DNA from: Syntrophomonadaceae bacterium
GTDB lineage: Bacteria > Bacillota > Syntrophomonadia > Syntrophomonadales > Syntrophomonadaceae
Length of the DNA stretch: 5,284 nucleotides
Direction of reading: 5' to 3'
Assembly (NCBI GenBank): GCA_028686565.1
Contig: JAQUBU010000175.1
Coordinates: forward strand, 1-5,284
In this document: in pieces, positions 5,043 through 5,284 of the stretch
How positions within the stretch are numbered: the first letter of the stretch is position 1
How the letters are laid out: each line of letters begins with the position of its first letter
Position numbers and translations under genes: made by a program
Notes under the pieces: generated by a model
Told to the model about the DNA's origin: nothing
Database searches by the model: none
What the model saw: the letters and a program-made list of their open reading frames with translations, nothing else

Positions 5043-5284
5043 TTGCGGGAATCAATAGCGGATGATTTAGATGTAATAGCCAAAGCCCTATTAGATAGTC
5101 CATATATGGCTTGTGTGGTTATAAACAAGGAAGGTAGAATTACTTTTATTAACAAGCCCTATCTTGATTTTCTGGGAATGAAAACGAAGGATGTAATGGG
5201 TAAGCATATTCTGGATGTGACACCTAATTCGAAGTTGCCGGAAATAATCAGAACCGGGGAAGTTGATCCGATTGATATCTGGTC
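5043..5284 (+). CDS. PAS-domain sensory regulator, N-terminal part (cut by window end)
   Basis: Eighty complete codons are visible from a TTG start, and the frame is open to the edge. After a short N-terminal helix (DDLDVIAKALLDSPYMA) the sequence ACVVINKEGRITFINKPYLDFLG (residues about 23-45) and MKTKDVMGKHILDVTPNSKL (about 46-65) is a typical PAS fold. This is a small ligand- or redox-sensing module that acts at the N-terminus of cytoplasmic regulators and kinases. The continuation PEIIRTGEVDPIDIW resembles PAS regions of Firmicutes sigma-54-dependent activators, which carry an AAA+ and a Fis-type DNA-binding domain further on. That is inference, since those parts lie outside the window; a histidine kinase or diguanylate cyclase is also possible. 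No signal peptide or membrane segment is seen. The gene has its own promoter region and is separated by a strong terminator from the gene before it. Confidence 0.8.
   Translation, partial: MRESIADDLDVIAKALLDSPYMACVVINKEGRITFINKPYLDFLGMKTKDVMGKHILDVTPNSKLPEIIRTGEVDPIDIW

Noticed and set aside
1..5284. CRISPR array, tRNA or rRNA gene
   Set aside because: No regularly spaced direct repeats, cloverleaf or rRNA-like conserved stretch was seen on either strand.

Overview
The window looks like chromosome from an anaerobic, low-to-mid G+C member of the Firmicutes, of the Syntrophomonas / Desulfotomaculum-Pelotomaculum type. This rests on purine-rich Shine-Dalgarno sites (GGAGGGG, AGGAGG, AGGGGG, AAGGGGG), GTG and TTG starts, SLH cell-surface domains, a Mo/W-bisPGD enzyme of the type common in strict anaerobes, and an intergenic repeat of the 'GCTGCGCTCGCAATGAC' kind. 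The taxon is inference; no marker gene is present. All four genes are on the + strand.

Layout. Bases 1-226 hold no convincing gene, only a palindromic repeat copy. A near-consensus sigma-A promoter (227-255) drives a TetR-family regulator (302-964, GTG start). A 159-base gap with a perfect 8-bp hairpin and a second, diverged copy of the palindromic repeat leads to a 692-residue molybdopterin oxidoreductase (1124-3202). Its cluster motif is unusual: an Asp stands where the second Fe-S cysteine is expected. A 352-base spacer with C-rich degenerate repeats follows. Next comes a lipoprotein (3555-4607) joining three SLH repeats to a chagasin-type (I42) cysteine-protease inhibitor domain. A repeat-rich spacer holds four degraded copies of a chromosomal repeat (4623-4805), a strong rho-independent terminator (4884-4909) and a probable promoter. 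The window ends inside a TTG-started gene with an N-terminal PAS domain (5043 to the edge), probably a sigma-54-type activator or other sensory regulator.

How the parts may work together. The TetR regulator and the oxidoreductase are codirectional neighbours, so the regulator plausibly controls the enzyme in response to its substrate or a related compound. The shared palindrome before each gene is either an operator pair or a dispersed repeat; the sequence alone does not decide. The oxidoreductase has no adjacent electron-transfer or membrane subunit and no export signal. It therefore looks like a stand-alone cytoplasmic enzyme, which leaves room for a non-redox, acetylene-hydratase-like reaction. 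The lipoprotein and the PAS gene look like separate transcription units with no evident link to the first two.

The most interesting items are the altered cluster motif of the oxidoreductase, the lipoprotein/SLH/chagasin fusion, and the palindromic repeat that flanks the regulator gene.
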